Shown: positions 39,844 through 51,950 of the stretch, piece after piece
How the letters are laid out: each line of letters begins with the position of its first letter
How positions within the stretch are numbered: position 1 is the first letter of the stretch
Assembly (NCBI GenBank): GCA_038496675.1
Contig: CM076669.1
Span: 9,959,339-10,023,338 of the forward strand
Length of the DNA: 64,000 nt
Source of the DNA: Rachycentron canadum
Taxonomy: Eukaryota; Chordata; Actinopteri; Carangiformes; Rachycentridae
Direction: 5' to 3'
Position numbers and translations under genes: made by a program
The notes under the pieces: generated by a model
What the model was told of the DNA's origin: nothing
Database searches by the model: none
Seen by the model: the letters and a program-made list of their open reading frames with translations, nothing else

Positions 39844-42800
39844 CTACAGCTTGGAGACAAAGGGAAGACCCTCATACATGTCAGCCTTGAGCTTGGCCCA
39901 CTCGGCCAGTCTCTGGATGGTGCCCTTCTCCTGGCCCAGCACGCTAGCTGCCTTCCTCAGCTTGGCTTCATTGCGCTCCAGGTAGCGCTCCCCCTCACTC
40001 ATCAGGAAGTTCAGCTTCTCCACACGGCTCTCATTCAATGGGATGTCCTCGCTCATGTAGGGGTTGAAGCGGAAGTAGGTGTCAGGGGGCAGGAGGGCGT
40101 CCAGCATGGTGTGCACCTCTGAAACAAGAATGGAGCAGGATATTTTGGTTATCAAAATGTAAAACTAAGCTACAGGCAATTTTACATTTTCATCTTGGAT
40201 TTTAATTTCAAGACACCACTGAACAAGAACTGCAGTGCATCTCTGCCTGTAATCACATACTTCTTATCTGTGGTTTATAAACAGTGTGGGGCATCAGCTA
40301 TATACAAACATTTTGTGGGGTCATACCTTCGGTATCTGTGGCACTACTGATGACGTTGGTGAGCTTTGTCTTCAGGCTTGTGTAGGTTGTGTTATTTTTT
40401 CCCACTGTCTCATACCGTCCAGTGCCAAGAGACAACACACATTGCAGAGGTGTGTTTGGCCACAGACACTTACATTCATGTATGGCCAACGCTGTGGGGT
40501 TGTTTATCAGAAGTCCACCATCCTGAAAGAGAAGAGACGCTAGACACCTTCAGCATATCTGCAGTCAAATATGTTTACTCAAAATCACAAAAAGGAAACT
40601 TAGTACCTTTGACATGTACCTCCTAGTTTGAATACATTTGTTGTGACAGCCTGTAGGGGACAAACGAGGTGAAGAGGACATGCTGTCCCAGATCTACACA
40701 GCTTTAAGCTGGAGAAAAAGAAGTTCCTACGTCAAAGTGCTGTGCTGGCAAACAGCACAGTTTATTCAGAAATAAACACGTATGAAAATTGTTTTAGCAG
40801 CTATCAGCAGCTAAAATTTGGCATTTTTTCTCATTTGGCACAAAATTGACCTATATAATAAATTTAATAGCAGAATTTAGCCTGAGTGAGAAATCATATT
40901 GCATTTCAGTAATTTAGAGGCATATCATTAATTATTTCCTTGCTTTTTCATGAGGCATGTGTGGTGTTTTTACTAAATGTTAAATAATGTTGCAGCTTCA
41001 TGAAAGAGTTGCTGACCTAAATGATGCCTTCAATAAGAGACAGAAACAATCAGGCTGACTGGATGCCTGGACTGATCTAGTGCTCAACACTCTTAATAAG
41101 TCTTTCCCCTGGTCCGGTGCTGGACCTTATCCAGCCACTCAAGTGCTTTTGGCAAGGATGAATAGAGACAGAGAGTGTGGCACACAAGAAGTCTGACACT
41201 CCCTAGCAGAGCAGGGGTAAAGGTCATTTCCACGCTGGTAGAGGGGGTAGGCAGTAGAAAGAGTATGTAAAAAACAAATGCAAGGAATATGTGGTGTGAG
41301 TAAATGTCAGTCAATAACAACCAATACAAAAACAAATACACAAACGAGTCAAATACCTGTCTGAGAGACTGGTGCTCTCGATTAGTCCACTCTGCTGGTA
41401 TCATTATGGGACAATACAGAATAAAACATTTTATTCTGAGTCTGATTCTGAAGATGTTTTACCATCAGGTTTAAGCTACTGAAACAGACAGAAGGTTAAT
41501 TACACAGCTGCTCCTCAGCTCTGACCCTCAACCTCTCACCTATGGGTCTCACCAAACTGAATGAGCATATAGAGAATATGCTGATTTAATTCAACAACCA
41601 AATGGTGGAAAATCATTAGCTATTATCGTATAGTTTAATAAGAATGAATTGGTATATTATAGAAGAATATTTAGGTGTTTCCTCCACATTGATTGTACAC
41701 TGTGTGTGTGTTTTTGATGCTGTGCAATGGCAGAATTCTCCTGAGAAATACTGCTGCTAGTGCTGAAAAGTGGAGTAGGAGTGAGACCGGTGGGTGGTAA
41801 CGGCACCTCAAACTGACGATAAAAAAGAAAAACCAAACTGTGCAGCTCCAAGAGGAATGTGGAGAACAACACATATACACACAACTCATTCAGTTCGTTC
41901 AGCCACCATACTTTCTGCAGAGACGTCAGCAGAGCGTAGGTACAAACGCATATTATTATTAAAAAAAAAAAAAAAATGGAAATAAACACCTTTTGATTTA
42001 ACAATTGACATCATACTTAAGGCAAAAATACTTATCGTCACAATGTTGGAGGTACAGAGATTGAGGAATGACTACAGTCTAATGCTATCTAGAACAACAT
42101 TACAGCTACAATATCAGCTCTTTAGTCAGCTTACGAATCAAAAAATATTGTTTCCACAGAATCAAAACTAGGAATTAGCTTTGGTCAGTAAACATGCAGA
42201 GTGGAATGAAGATTAGGGCATGTTATTGTCTAAATCACTGTAAAGGCTTGTCTACCCAGGCTCTTATTAGGGAGTGGCAGGGGAGAGAAATACTTGTTAG
42301 GAGCAGGGATAATGCTAATTTTGTAAGTAGGTTATCAAAGTGAAGCTAAGGCCTGAGCATAATTGCTGCCCATAAAGACATCTAAAGATATCTGACCTAA
42401 TAATCAAACTTCATGAAATAACACTTTAAAACAACTCTATTTGTACAGCTCCCAAAAGGCAGATCCAAGCATAAAAGATCATAGTGGTGATAAGTACAAT
42501 GCATTAATATGTCTTACATTCTAGTCATTTATCAGATGATTTTAGCCAGAATGACTTATTATCACTCCGATGGTACAGCAACTTTAACAGCCTGATTTCA
42601 AGTCACTGACCTGCTACTTAAACCTAATCTACCTTTCGTGAACCTAAAAATTCATCCTCTCCACTATTCCTGTCTGCCTCGACAGAAAAAGCTGGCATTC
42701 AGTAATCAGTCATTACTCAGTGTGAGGAGGCAAAGGAGCGATATGAAGCCCATTACATCGAGCGTATTTTTCCCATTTTGGACCTCAAAGATGCTCTCAG

Positions 42801-45800
42801 ACAGTAGTAGTTGGCAGAGAGGCACTGTGGTGGATTTTCTCTTTCATGAGGAATCAAAAACTCTTCTCATTTTCCTCCAGGATGACAGGCTAAAGTCAGA
42901 AGAGGACAAAGCCTTTTGATGTTTAGAGACACAGACCCGGTCCAAGGACTCTCTCTCGCTCGCTACCTCCATCTCATTCTGTTCACTTTCTCTCTAACCC
43001 TTATACACTTGACAGTCAGTAGAGAGGATGAACCACTTAGGGGACCACCTTCAAGGTAATGCGTTTGGCAGAGTGAACCAAATCTACACGCACACCCTTA
43101 ATGTACACTAACACAGAGTGTGGTTCAGTCGACAGTGCATGCGCATGTCCTTGGCACCAGTGGTTTACCAGATGCATCATCATAGTGGTGTATTGATCGT
43201 TAAGTTTTCAAGGAAATGACATTCTTACACTAATCGAAGGCTCTGGGACAGATGTCTTTGATCACCTTGGTGTTCTGCACGCCAATTTCAGACCATTATT
43301 CGTCATATTGTGACACTAATTTTTATACATCTTATCTCTATTTTTCACACATTCACATCTATTGTTCATTTTGCAAAACCTCAATATTGATCTCCCAGTT
43401 CTCTCAGTTTAATGCCATACCTGATGAAGGTCTTTTCCCAAGACAAATTCCTGGAAGTAGCCTGGGGCAGCAGACGAGGCCCTAATAGCCTGCCACATTT
43501 TGTGTTTGCAGTCTCCAGGGTAGTGGGACCTTACTCCTGGCATGAGTCTGTAGTTCCTGAACACATAGGCCTTCAGAGGTAAACCCCTGTTCACTATAGT
43601 GCTTATTGCTGACACCTAGTGGACAAAAAGAGGTCAATTAAATGAAGAATGACAAATCATGATTTAACACTTAAACAAATGGGTGTTTTTCAAAATGCTT
43701 TTCTGTACAGAGCAATGGTTAAATAACACATGAAATAAATGAGCATGTGTGTTTCTCTATATGTGCATAAAAAACATACTTAAATCAAAATAACCTATGC
43801 TCAAATTAGTGCAGTATTATCAGCATAAAGATATATGGATGTGACTAACTTTAGGGCAGTATGGGTCCCTGGCACTCTCAATCATACACCCCTCACCCAG
43901 CCGTTCCCTGGAGGAAACACAAAAATGGATTTAAGGAAAGGACAAATTAAATTACCCCTGCACCAGTCTCTGAATCAATTATAGTGGACAGTAGGGAGGA
44001 GATGTGATTATATGATGAGAAAGGATGAAAGAGTCCTGCAGACTAACTTGAGGATGTTTTCCCAGATTTCGCTGTCATAGAAAGCATGGCGCCACCCCAT
44101 CTTGACAGTTCCAACAATGACGTTCTGTTTGAAGACATCTGAGCCCAACTTCCTGTACATCTCTTCGCACTCTTCGAGGGGGATTTGAAAAATCCCCAAC
44201 ATGAAGGCCAAGATGGCACCTAAAGAAAAGCATCAAGAACAATTCTTAATCACTGAGAGACAAGCTTATAGAAGACTCACAGGACAAAAATTAATAACAG
44301 CAAAAGTGGTAACAATGTACCTGTGCTGACTCCACAGATGTAGTCAAACAGCTGGTGGACTCGTTTCCCAGTAAGGGTCTGCAGTTTGTGGAGAGTCTGC
44401 AGGGCCAGCAATCCCCTGTAATGAAATCACAAACTTGATGCAACTAGACTAGAAAAATGTTACTTGTTGATAGCTGTATTCATTGGGCCTGTAATAGTAG
44501 TTGTTACTATGCATTTTTCTCAGGTGCAATTTAACTACATTAGTGGTTGACAGTTGTCCTTCAACAACTTCTGTGACGCTAGTCTCTGTCAGAATCACTT
44601 TCTTTTGCCACATTTGCTTACAAAATAGCAAATGTAAAAGTAGGTTGTACATTTTTCCATTAAGCAGTAGAGACCTATTTTTTATTATGGAAACTGTCAA
44701 ATATTTCAACACTGTACCTTGTACCCCCTCCATCTATGGCCAGGACCCGTATTCCTCTGCCTTTGACTGGGTCTGTGTAGCCAACTAGGGCCAGTGCTTC
44801 TCTCACAGCAGCCTGAAGAGGAAGGTCTCTGGCCTGGCGCAAACGCAGCAGGCAGGGTAGCACACTCTCCTAAAGGTCACAATTATACACACACATACCG
44901 ACAACATTTCTCAGTTACAAAAAATATTTAAGGACGGTGCAACACATCTAACAATGAAATGAGCAGCAGGGTATGTAGGGAAAAAAACACTAACCTTGAT
45001 GGCTACACCTCGTGTCTCTGGGAACTCCAGAAGATGATAGCTGAGCTCCTCCAGTCGAGAAGTGAGAAGCTTGATATCACTGACCCTCTGCAGGCCTTTC
45101 ACCAGAGCTCTGGTCCTGTTGTCCACACTCATCCTGGCTATTATCTGCATGACAAGCACACAGCATGAACAAAAGATCAGAACCATCTTATAAATGCGAG
45201 GCCTACAATACATTATACTTTTGAACCTTACCTTCTGCCTTTGAGTCAACTGCTGTTGTTTCAATTTATCAGCTTTCTCCTCTTCACTATCTGTCTTCTC
45301 CCCTGCTTTGTTTGCAGTGGGCTCTTCCCCAGTGACAGCTAAAGCCTTGTCTTTCTCAGCTGCTGTAATTTTGGGGTCACCTCTGAATTTTGGGACCAGT
45401 GGTGCAATGTAACTACCAACAAAAGCCTGAACACTGGGCCGAGGGTAGGAGAGATAATGGGTGAAGCCTTTTTTAGTGGAGGCATTTTCTGTTGCAGGGG
45501 TATCAGAAGAGGGCATCTCTAATGGAGGACTGAGCTTTTCTGATGCAGAAGGAGGGACAGGAGAGGTAGTCGGTACTTCAACACTCTTAGTCTCTGCCAC
45601 TGGAGACAAAATTGGAATGTGATCCCTTGTTCTCTGAGGGGTAAGTTGAGGAACAGGTTCAGAAACAGGATCATCTCCAGTTTTATCCTGCTGCAGTGGT
45701 CTGTTCTCTCCATCTTCTACATTCATATTAGTGCCAAAGTAACTATTGATGTGCTGAGCCAGAGTTTTGTAGGTGTCATCCATGTTGGTTGAGAGAGCTG

Positions 45801-46179
45801 CTGGGTGAAACAACTGCATGGTTTGTTTAGCCACAGTGGAGGAAGAGCTCGGGCCAGACACATTTGCCACAGAAGCTAAACTGGATGTGGACTTTGTGGG
45901 GGCAACAAAAGGTTTTCCTGTAACTTTGTTCAATTGATTGTCTGGCTCTTCTTCTGCTGTGCTCTTCTCACCTTCTTCCTCTTCTTTCATGGTAATTTCA
46001 AGTGGTGAGGGAGTAGCTGTGTTGTCTGAGTTTAAGGTCTCGGCTTTGACCGGAACTTTTTCTGCATGTGTGCCGTTGACTGCAGTGCTGCCAGGCTTGA
46101 GGCGGGAGAACTTGGAGATGAGGTCTGTGCTGCCTACTGCCTTGGTGACACTATCAAGTGTGGTCCTGATCCGCGACAT
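39844..46179 (-). CDS. pnpla8: Patatin-like phospholipase domain protein 8 (calcium-independent phospholipase A2-gamma)
   Basis: Membrane-associated phospholipase that hydrolyses phospholipid acyl chains, known from mitochondria and peroxisomes. Nine coding exons on the minus strand fit in phase with GT-AG borders: 45232-46179, 44995-45144, 44718-44869, 44321-44415, 44048-44219, 43850-43907, 43421-43615, 40327-40522 and 39844-40118. They give 746 residues (human 782). The patatin domain shows the glycine-rich oxyanion loop DGGGTRG (412-418), the nucleophile in GVSTG (Ser 447) and the DGG catalytic Asp (591), so the dyad is intact. The protein ends in SKL, the peroxisomal targeting signal 1, as in human. 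The N-terminal 300 residues are low-complexity apart from the conserved HINSYFG and VGSYIAPLVPKF stretches. The start MSRIRTTLDSV aligns with an internal human Met, and an in-frame TGA lies two codons upstream. Confidence 0.95.
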
Positions 46180-46342
46180 GCGTCAGCTCTATAGGTTAAT
46201 CAGGCAACTGGATGACACTTTAATGTCTGTGTGAAATAATACAACATCCTGGCCGGCTATCTGCAATGAGCTACAGTGCAGTCAGTGCAAAATCCATTTT
46301 GAAAGAAAAGTATTAATCTTATGTTGCTTGTTCCACAGATTC
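46180..46342 (-). other. pnpla8: pnpla8 5'UTR part of the first coding exon
   Basis: On the minus strand the acceptor TTTTTTTTCTTCTAG opens an exon at 46342 that runs 163 nt to the start codon. It pairs with the untranslated donor at 47539 to form a 5'UTR intron of about 1.2 kb. Confidence 0.65.
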
Positions 46343-46572
46343 CTAGAAGAAAAAAAAGATGAAATGCAAATCATCATTTAAAGAGACAGTGTGCACAAAA
46401 ATATATAAAACAAAAGCAGCCAACATGTTACACTGCAAGTAAAAACAGGGCCAACAGAGGGCTCCATCTGATGCCATGCTCCTCTTAGTAACCATGGAGA
46501 CTCCTTAACAACAAAACAGATGCTGACAACAGCTTTCACTGCATGGGTTAGAAATAGAGGTACAAGGACAAT

Positions 46573-47094
46573 ATGGAAATTCAGGGAGCTTCACCCATTG
46601 TCAATTTTACAGCAGAGTCAGCTCTACTTGTGAAAGCGCTGCTGGAGAAACACCGCCACACTATCACGAAGGAGCAGGAGGATAACTCTCCTGACACAGA
46701 GCTGAGGAGCATTGACTGGGTCTCATGCGAAGACTTCTCGATCGAAGTGGGGAAAAGGCAGATTGGGGAGTTAATTCAGACATGGGAGGTGCAGCCCTGC
46801 TGGCTTTACAGTCTGGACTTTCTCTACACGACCGAGGAGGAGCATTACACCTTCTACCACTACCGGGCCCGCTTCAGCACCCCGACCCCGCGGAAGCCTA
46901 TTCAGGGGACGGCTAGTGTCTACTTCGTCGTGGACAAACCTAAAGTCAAACCCCAAACTCTGCCTGTGGAGGTGCGGTTCGTGGTGGAGTCACACAGGCT
47001 GGTGCACACACCGGGGGAGACCAGGTTCAGGGAGCAGTGGCTGGCAGATGTTATCGAAAGCAAGACTTTGCTCAGAAGTGCGGTGCAGTTTTGA
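46573..47094 (+). CDS. Intronless 173-residue protein of unknown function, nested in the pnpla8 5'UTR intron on the opposite strand
   Basis: One open frame from ATG to TGA with no intron. The protein has few low-complexity stretches, is rich in aromatic residues (PCWLYSLDFLY, HYTFYHYRARF) and ends LLRSAVQF. GC content and codon use look coding, unlike the AT-rich flanks. It has no signal peptide and no membrane segment. I do not recognise the family. A GEL-then-PCWL arrangement faintly recalls the N-terminal part of CATIP, but this is not a reliable match. AATAAA follows 57 nt after the stop (47151-47156), and 13 A residues lie at 47168-47180. The gene thus has its own 3' end and looks like either a compact single-exon gene or an old retrocopy. 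It lies within the intron between 46342 and 47539 of pnpla8, antisense to it. Confidence 0.7.
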   Translation: MEIQGASPIVNFTAESALLVKALLEKHRHTITKEQEDNSPDTELRSIDWVSCEDFSIEVGKRQIGELIQTWEVQPCWLYSLDFLYTTEEEHYTFYHYRARFSTPTPRKPIQGTASVYFVVDKPKVKPQTLPVEVRFVVESHRLVHTPGETRFREQWLADVIESKTLLRSAVQF

Positions 47095-47150
47095 CTCGAC
47101 TGGCATGAACACATCGACGAAGCAGCGAGAACATTTCTTCTTTAGAAAAC

Positions 47151-47156
47151 AATAAA
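47151..47156 (+). terminator. Poly(A) signal AATAAA of the intronless 173-codon gene
   Basis: It lies 57 nt past the stop codon. A second overlapping A-rich element (AATAATAAA) and an A run follow at 47162-47180, then a CAA repeat. The signal supports independent transcription of the upstream ORF. Confidence 0.6.
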
Positions 47157-47538
47157 AACATAATAATAAAAAAAAAAAAACAACAACAACAACAACACAC
47201 ACGTAGCTTTGAATTGTCCGCTGCCCTGACGAGTGTCAGCTAACTTCGAAATAAAATGGCTAAATATGAAAATGACAAGCTAGCCGCCAGGCACAACCAC
47301 TGCGACCCTAAATAATAGACTACGGCGCTTTTTGTGTCAGCTAACATGTTTATTTTAAATGGATAAAAGCCCCGTGAGCATGGTGCTTGAGAGCTAACTT
47401 GCTAAGCCGACAGCTGTGCCCACAGCGAACCGTTTACTAGCTGCAACCTAATTAGCCGCCGTTAGCCTTGAATGACACATCCTCAGTTTAGCTACTGTTA
47501 TATATTGTCACACGGCAAACAAGTTGTCTTCCCCTTAC

Positions 47539-47650
47539 CTTCCAAAACACAGACTGCCAATTATGTCGCCGAAATATTTCATTCTGTGTGGTGGTGCTGG
47601 TTAAAAAAACCTAAACAGGAAGAAAAGAGGAAGTGACGCAGCTGGCCCGT
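47539..47650 (-). promoter_or_regulatory. pnpla8: pnpla8 untranslated first exon and core promoter
   Basis: The minus strand reads a donor GGAAG/GTAAGG ending an exon at 47539. Just upstream on that strand, 47627-47640 contains GAGGAAGTGACGCA (plus-strand reading), an ETS-type GGAAGTG overlapping a CRE-like TGACG, typical of TATA-less housekeeping promoters. The exact start site is not visible. Confidence 0.5.
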
Positions 47651-49893
47651 GTTATTGTGCAGCTCTTTATTTCTGCCATTAGATGTCGGAACACATCTTT
47701 ATCATAAAAAGAAAAATGACAAATTACAAATACAGATCTCCAATGAAATTCAGACATTATAATACACTGATGACACTATATAATATGTTAAATTGGCACT
47801 TTGACACAAAACAAGAAAATGGCTCAGGCCTTCAGTCGGGGTCCTTAGCTTGAATATTAGAAGTTAGAAAATATCTGGATGTTATACCCCAATACCCAAT
47901 TTGTCTTTTTCTTGATTAACATGCACACATATTTGCCAGTCACTTCCCATTGTTCATAAGGGTTTTAATGCCAGCTTGGAGACCCTGGCTGATTTTTGTA
48001 CAGTGTGAGACAACAGCTGAAGAGGGATGTGTTAGTTAGTAATTCTAATACTATGCCTACCATCTGAAAGATCCAAAACCAGGTCAGAGAAAAACAATGT
48101 AAATGACCTGAAAGAATAGGTATATGTTTGATAGATGCGTACTGCAGTATGTACCTCAGAATCAAGTCTGAAGTTATCTCTAAAGTAGACTTTTACTTGA
48201 TCAGACACTCAAGACCTAATACCCTGAGTGGCACTTGCTGTGCCGGCAGGGTCATGTTTCTTCAAAGTTAAGGTCCCAGGGGCCGGACAGTTATTCTTAT
48301 TATCAGTAATATTCTCATACTCTTATTTGTAGGGTACGTTTGGTTATTTTGTAAGAGAAAAAACAAATTAAGAGTAGAATTAACATTGCTTTATTTTCTG
48401 GTTTGGACCCAATTAACATTTTTGAGTAGCAAACTTCAACAGCTTTGTTTTGAATACATCATTATTAGAGACTAGGCAAATAGACAACTGGCCTCAGACA
48501 GATATGAGAGGCAGACAAATGATGAGAAATTTGAAAAAATCCTCTCATACAATTGATACAAGATTGGTACAAGTCAAAATTCCAAATGGGGTCAATTTAA
48601 CTTCTTCATAATTGAATGGGGTGGGCTTAAATGAGAGGAGCCAGGGGTTTCTATTGTTCTCTGACTCTGCTTTCTTCAAAAGCAAGAACTACTGATTGCA
48701 GTAATGTATCATACATGTGGACACAAAGTCAGGATAGCATTTTCAGCTCAGCTTCTGTTCACTTTCCAGAGACAGCAGAAAACAAGATGGTTGAGAAACC
48801 TGGATGAGTGACACCACCTATACACTATCATCTTTTTCTGCTTCATGCCCACACCAGCTTTATGAACACCCTGACATAGAAAGTATATATTATCCTGACA
48901 TTGTCATTGGTGAAGTGGTGATGACATGATAGTCCTTTTATTTGTCACTGCTCCCTCATGGTGATTGTACAGCACGTCCCCACCATCACACTGTTAATTA
49001 CTCCCTACACATCTTTCTATAACTGTTCTGCTCTATTCAAGACACCAAGAGAAAAAAAAACATCAGATATGCTTTGACAGCAAATTATTATTTCTGTATG
49101 ATGTATGGGGTAGTGCTTAAGTTACTAATATCTCCAGCTGGAAATATAAATGTAATTTGTGTCCCATGAGTTTTGGTTTACTGAATGTTTAATGGCCTAA
49201 GGGTTTTTAGGGCATGGTCTTCCCATCGTAGTGAGACTCTTTCTCTTTACTCAGCAGAGAATAATATTTTACTCTTGTTCTTTCTCGTTTTCTGTCTCTG
49301 CCTCTCAGCTCCTGCAGTCTAAAGTTCAGTGCTTTTATGGAAATTCAAAATCCACTTAATATCCAGCCTGATTCCAATAGCTCTAATATCTCATCAGTGA
49401 AGTATAACATAGCCTACTAATGTGTAGTGTTTTATTTTCACCAACGATACTGTGGTTCCTTGTATTCAGCTGCCCCCTCAAAACCTAATGTTTGCTCTGC
49501 AAATAAGATGGAAAAATGTCAATGCATTAATACTGTTTCTAAATCTGAGCATTTGGTAGCAGCATGTGTGCACTTCAACTCTGCATCTGAAAAACAAACA
49601 TTTTGGAAGTTGTTAGAAAACCATTAAATAAGTTACAAATAATATATATAAAGGGGAATATATCTACATTTTATATTTGTGTACATGTGCACGTGACAAG
49701 CATTACACTGACATTCAGTCGCTTCAGAGTAGTTTGACCTCCCTCTCCCCTTCAAGTCCTCGCATCCCCCGCAGTCACTTCACAAAGTGGTGCGTCAAAG
49801 GAGGAGAATGTCGAGATGTTTACGCGCCAACGTGTCAATATTCCAACACCCAGATAATGTGCGGATGTTGATTGAACCCTAACGTTACGAGTC
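47651..49893. other. Intergenic DNA between pnpla8 and the V2-type receptor gene
   Basis: AT-rich, with no exon or known element that I can identify. The last 200 nt must hold the receptor promoter and 5'UTR. No clear TATA box stands out, apart from the AT-rich stretch AATATATATAAAGG near 49641-49654, which could act as one. Confidence 0.5.
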
Positions 49894-50937
49894 TTGAAGG
49901 AACCATCAGTAATTCGCGCTCAAATGGATTCCAACAGCTCCGAAATGGCAACAGATTGGGATGGAGAGATGTATGAATATTTTGCGCCCATCCGAGCGGG
50001 GATTTTGGGTTTGGTTTTTGCTCTTGCAACAGGTGGTAACGTTTTTTTCTTAGGCACACTTTGGAAGAAGAGAAAAAGAAACACAAGGACTCAGCTGTTC
50101 CTCTTGCACCTGTGCTTGGCAGATCTGGTGGTGGCTTTTTTCCAAGTCCTGCCGCAGTTGTCCATTGAAATTACGCACAGGTTCCGAGGCACAGACTTCT
50201 TGTGCCGGTCTGTAAAATACTTGCAGGTGGTTGGGATGTTTGCCTCCGCGTACATGATAGTGGCCATGACCGTAGACCGGTACCATGCGGTTTGCAAACC
50301 GATGGTTTCCTTCTTGAATGGCTCATTTAGGAGATATCTCTCCATTGGCGCAGCCTGGCTCCTCTCCCTCGCCTTGAGCGCCCCTCAGCTCTTCATCTTC
50401 TCTCTCCAGGAGGTGGAGGAGAACCAGTACGACTGTTGGGCGACATTTATTGAACCGTGGGGGAGCAGGGTTTATATCAGCTGGATCACTCTGTCAGTGT
50501 TCGCCATGCCTGCCGTCATTTTGCTCTATTGCCAAATAAGAATATGTACAACAATCTACTTCAACATGAAGAGAAAGGCGCTGCAGGCTGGGCGCACGGA
50601 CACCAAGGGGGTGTCCACCGCGATGCTGAAGACAGTGAAAATGACATTTGTCATCATAATGGCATACACAGTGTGTTGGAGCCCATTCTTTGTTGCACAG
50701 TTATGGTCTGTATGGAGTCCAGGCAGCGCACCCACTAAAGGTTTGTCCATTTGAAAAGAAAGGAGATCCCCAAAGCTTAAAGACCAAATATCCCGTAACT
50801 TTGTATTTACTGTCACTGTGTTGAAGGCCCATATTTTATACATCCTTTCTCTTTCAGGCCCCGTGTTTGCCATCATTATGCTGCTGGCCGGTCTCAACAG
50901 CTGCACAAACCCCTGGATTTATCTCTACTACAGCTGA
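49894..50937 (+). CDS. avpr2l: V2-type vasotocin/vasopressin receptor (class A GPCR), ending directly after TM7
   Basis: Plasma-membrane receptor for vasotocin-type nonapeptides; V2-type receptors usually couple to Gs and cAMP. Two exons, 49894-50740 and 50858-50937, are joined at a phase-1 GT-AG intron in the loop before TM7, the known intron site of AVPR2. They give 308 residues from the first Met; a Met at 49924 (residue 11, before NSS, a glycosylation site) is an alternative start. Family marks are LADLVVAFFQVLPQL with Asp 77 (TM2), FRGTDFLCR with Cys 104 paired to Cys 181, RSVKYLQVVGMFASAYM (TM3), DRY 128-130, CWSPFF (TM6) and NSCTNPWIY (TM7). The wording around DRYHAVCKPM fits V2-type better than V1 or oxytocin receptors. 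The frame stops at TGA 50935-50937, four residues after NPWIY, so helix 8 and the cytoplasmic tail are missing. Which V2 subtype it is (2A, 2B or 2C) needs a tree. Confidence 0.85.
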
Positions 50938-51916
50938 ATGGAAGCTGCATGAGCCAAAACTGTCATGGACGTTTTGTATCAAGGGATTTTTCAAGCAACG
51001 TCCTGGTGAACTCCTGAGGATGTCTGACATCCAGACAACTAAAAATCCATCATGGATCCTGTTTTGAAATCTATAGTTTCTGTCAAAGAATGCTGTTTTT
51101 ATTTCTCTCTTTTTAAACCAAGGTTACGAGTTAATTTGTCAGTATTACTAGATAGGATTGAAATGCATTGCATGTGTTAGGTATTAGACTGGATTTGTAT
51201 TTTGTTGTTTGTCACATTTCAGCACAAATAACAAACATATTTTGCAGCTGTGAAACAAGCTCTCAAAAGTAGAATGCATATTAAAGACAGAAATATCTTG
51301 AAAACAGAAATGACAATGTTTACAGGAGGATGAGAACATTAAAATGATAAAGTAACAATCAAGGTATAAAACAGAATTTTCATTTTTCTATACACTCTCT
51401 GGAGAAAAAAACAATATAGAGCATCCACATTTGACTTTTACATGTACTGTAAAGCTTTCGTTTTGTGGATGTTGTGAAAAACATGTGAGCTATTGATATT
51501 TTATTTTTTTTATGACCTGTCATCTTGTATGATCACAATTAAACACTGAAAATGCCAATAATTAAATGGTAAAATTTACAGCACTGACAATGAATTTGTT
51601 TCTGTGCAGCACCTGTAGGTATTAGATTATTAACTAAACATGAATGAGATTAAACTTTAATTTTGTTTTTTGTAAAAATATTTGCAAAATATTTCATCTT
51701 TTATCATGAGGCCTCAGGCTGTATAATCCTTGTTGATTATTTTTTTCTAATGGTCTCTGTCTCTTATTTACTGATTCATCCTTTTTTATTGATCATCAAT
51801 TGTTTATTTCTTTTTATTGCGTATTTGGCAATATTGCTCAAAATCAGTGTTATTACTCCACTGTATTGACATCAAGGCTTGCACTTATTTCTATAGGATT
51901 TGTTCCTTGCCAGGAG

Positions 51917-51950
51917 ATCTCAGTGCATTAGTCCCCTAATGCACTGAGAT
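51917..51950. repeat. Perfect hairpin (15-bp stem, 4-nt loop)
   Basis: ATCTCAGTGCATTAG (51917-51931) and CTAATGCACTGAGAT (51936-51950) are exact reverse complements around the loop TCCC. The stem is too short for a microRNA precursor. Confidence 0.9.

Noticed and set aside
41093..41404. 103-codon minus-strand ORF in pnpla8 intron
   Set aside because: It lies in the 2.9-kb intron between two in-phase pnpla8 exons (43421 and 40522). I see no splice fit and no recognised domain; it may be an old repeat fragment, but I cannot support that.
44959..46234. Plus-strand ORFs opposite pnpla8
   Set aside because: They are shadows of the pnpla8 coding exons; the minus-strand frame has the patatin motifs and consistent splicing.
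51917..51950. Possible microRNA precursor (also the hairpins at 59655 and 59932)
   Set aside because: Stems of 14-16 bp with tiny loops are too short for Drosha/Dicer products, and the arms match no microRNA seed family I know.
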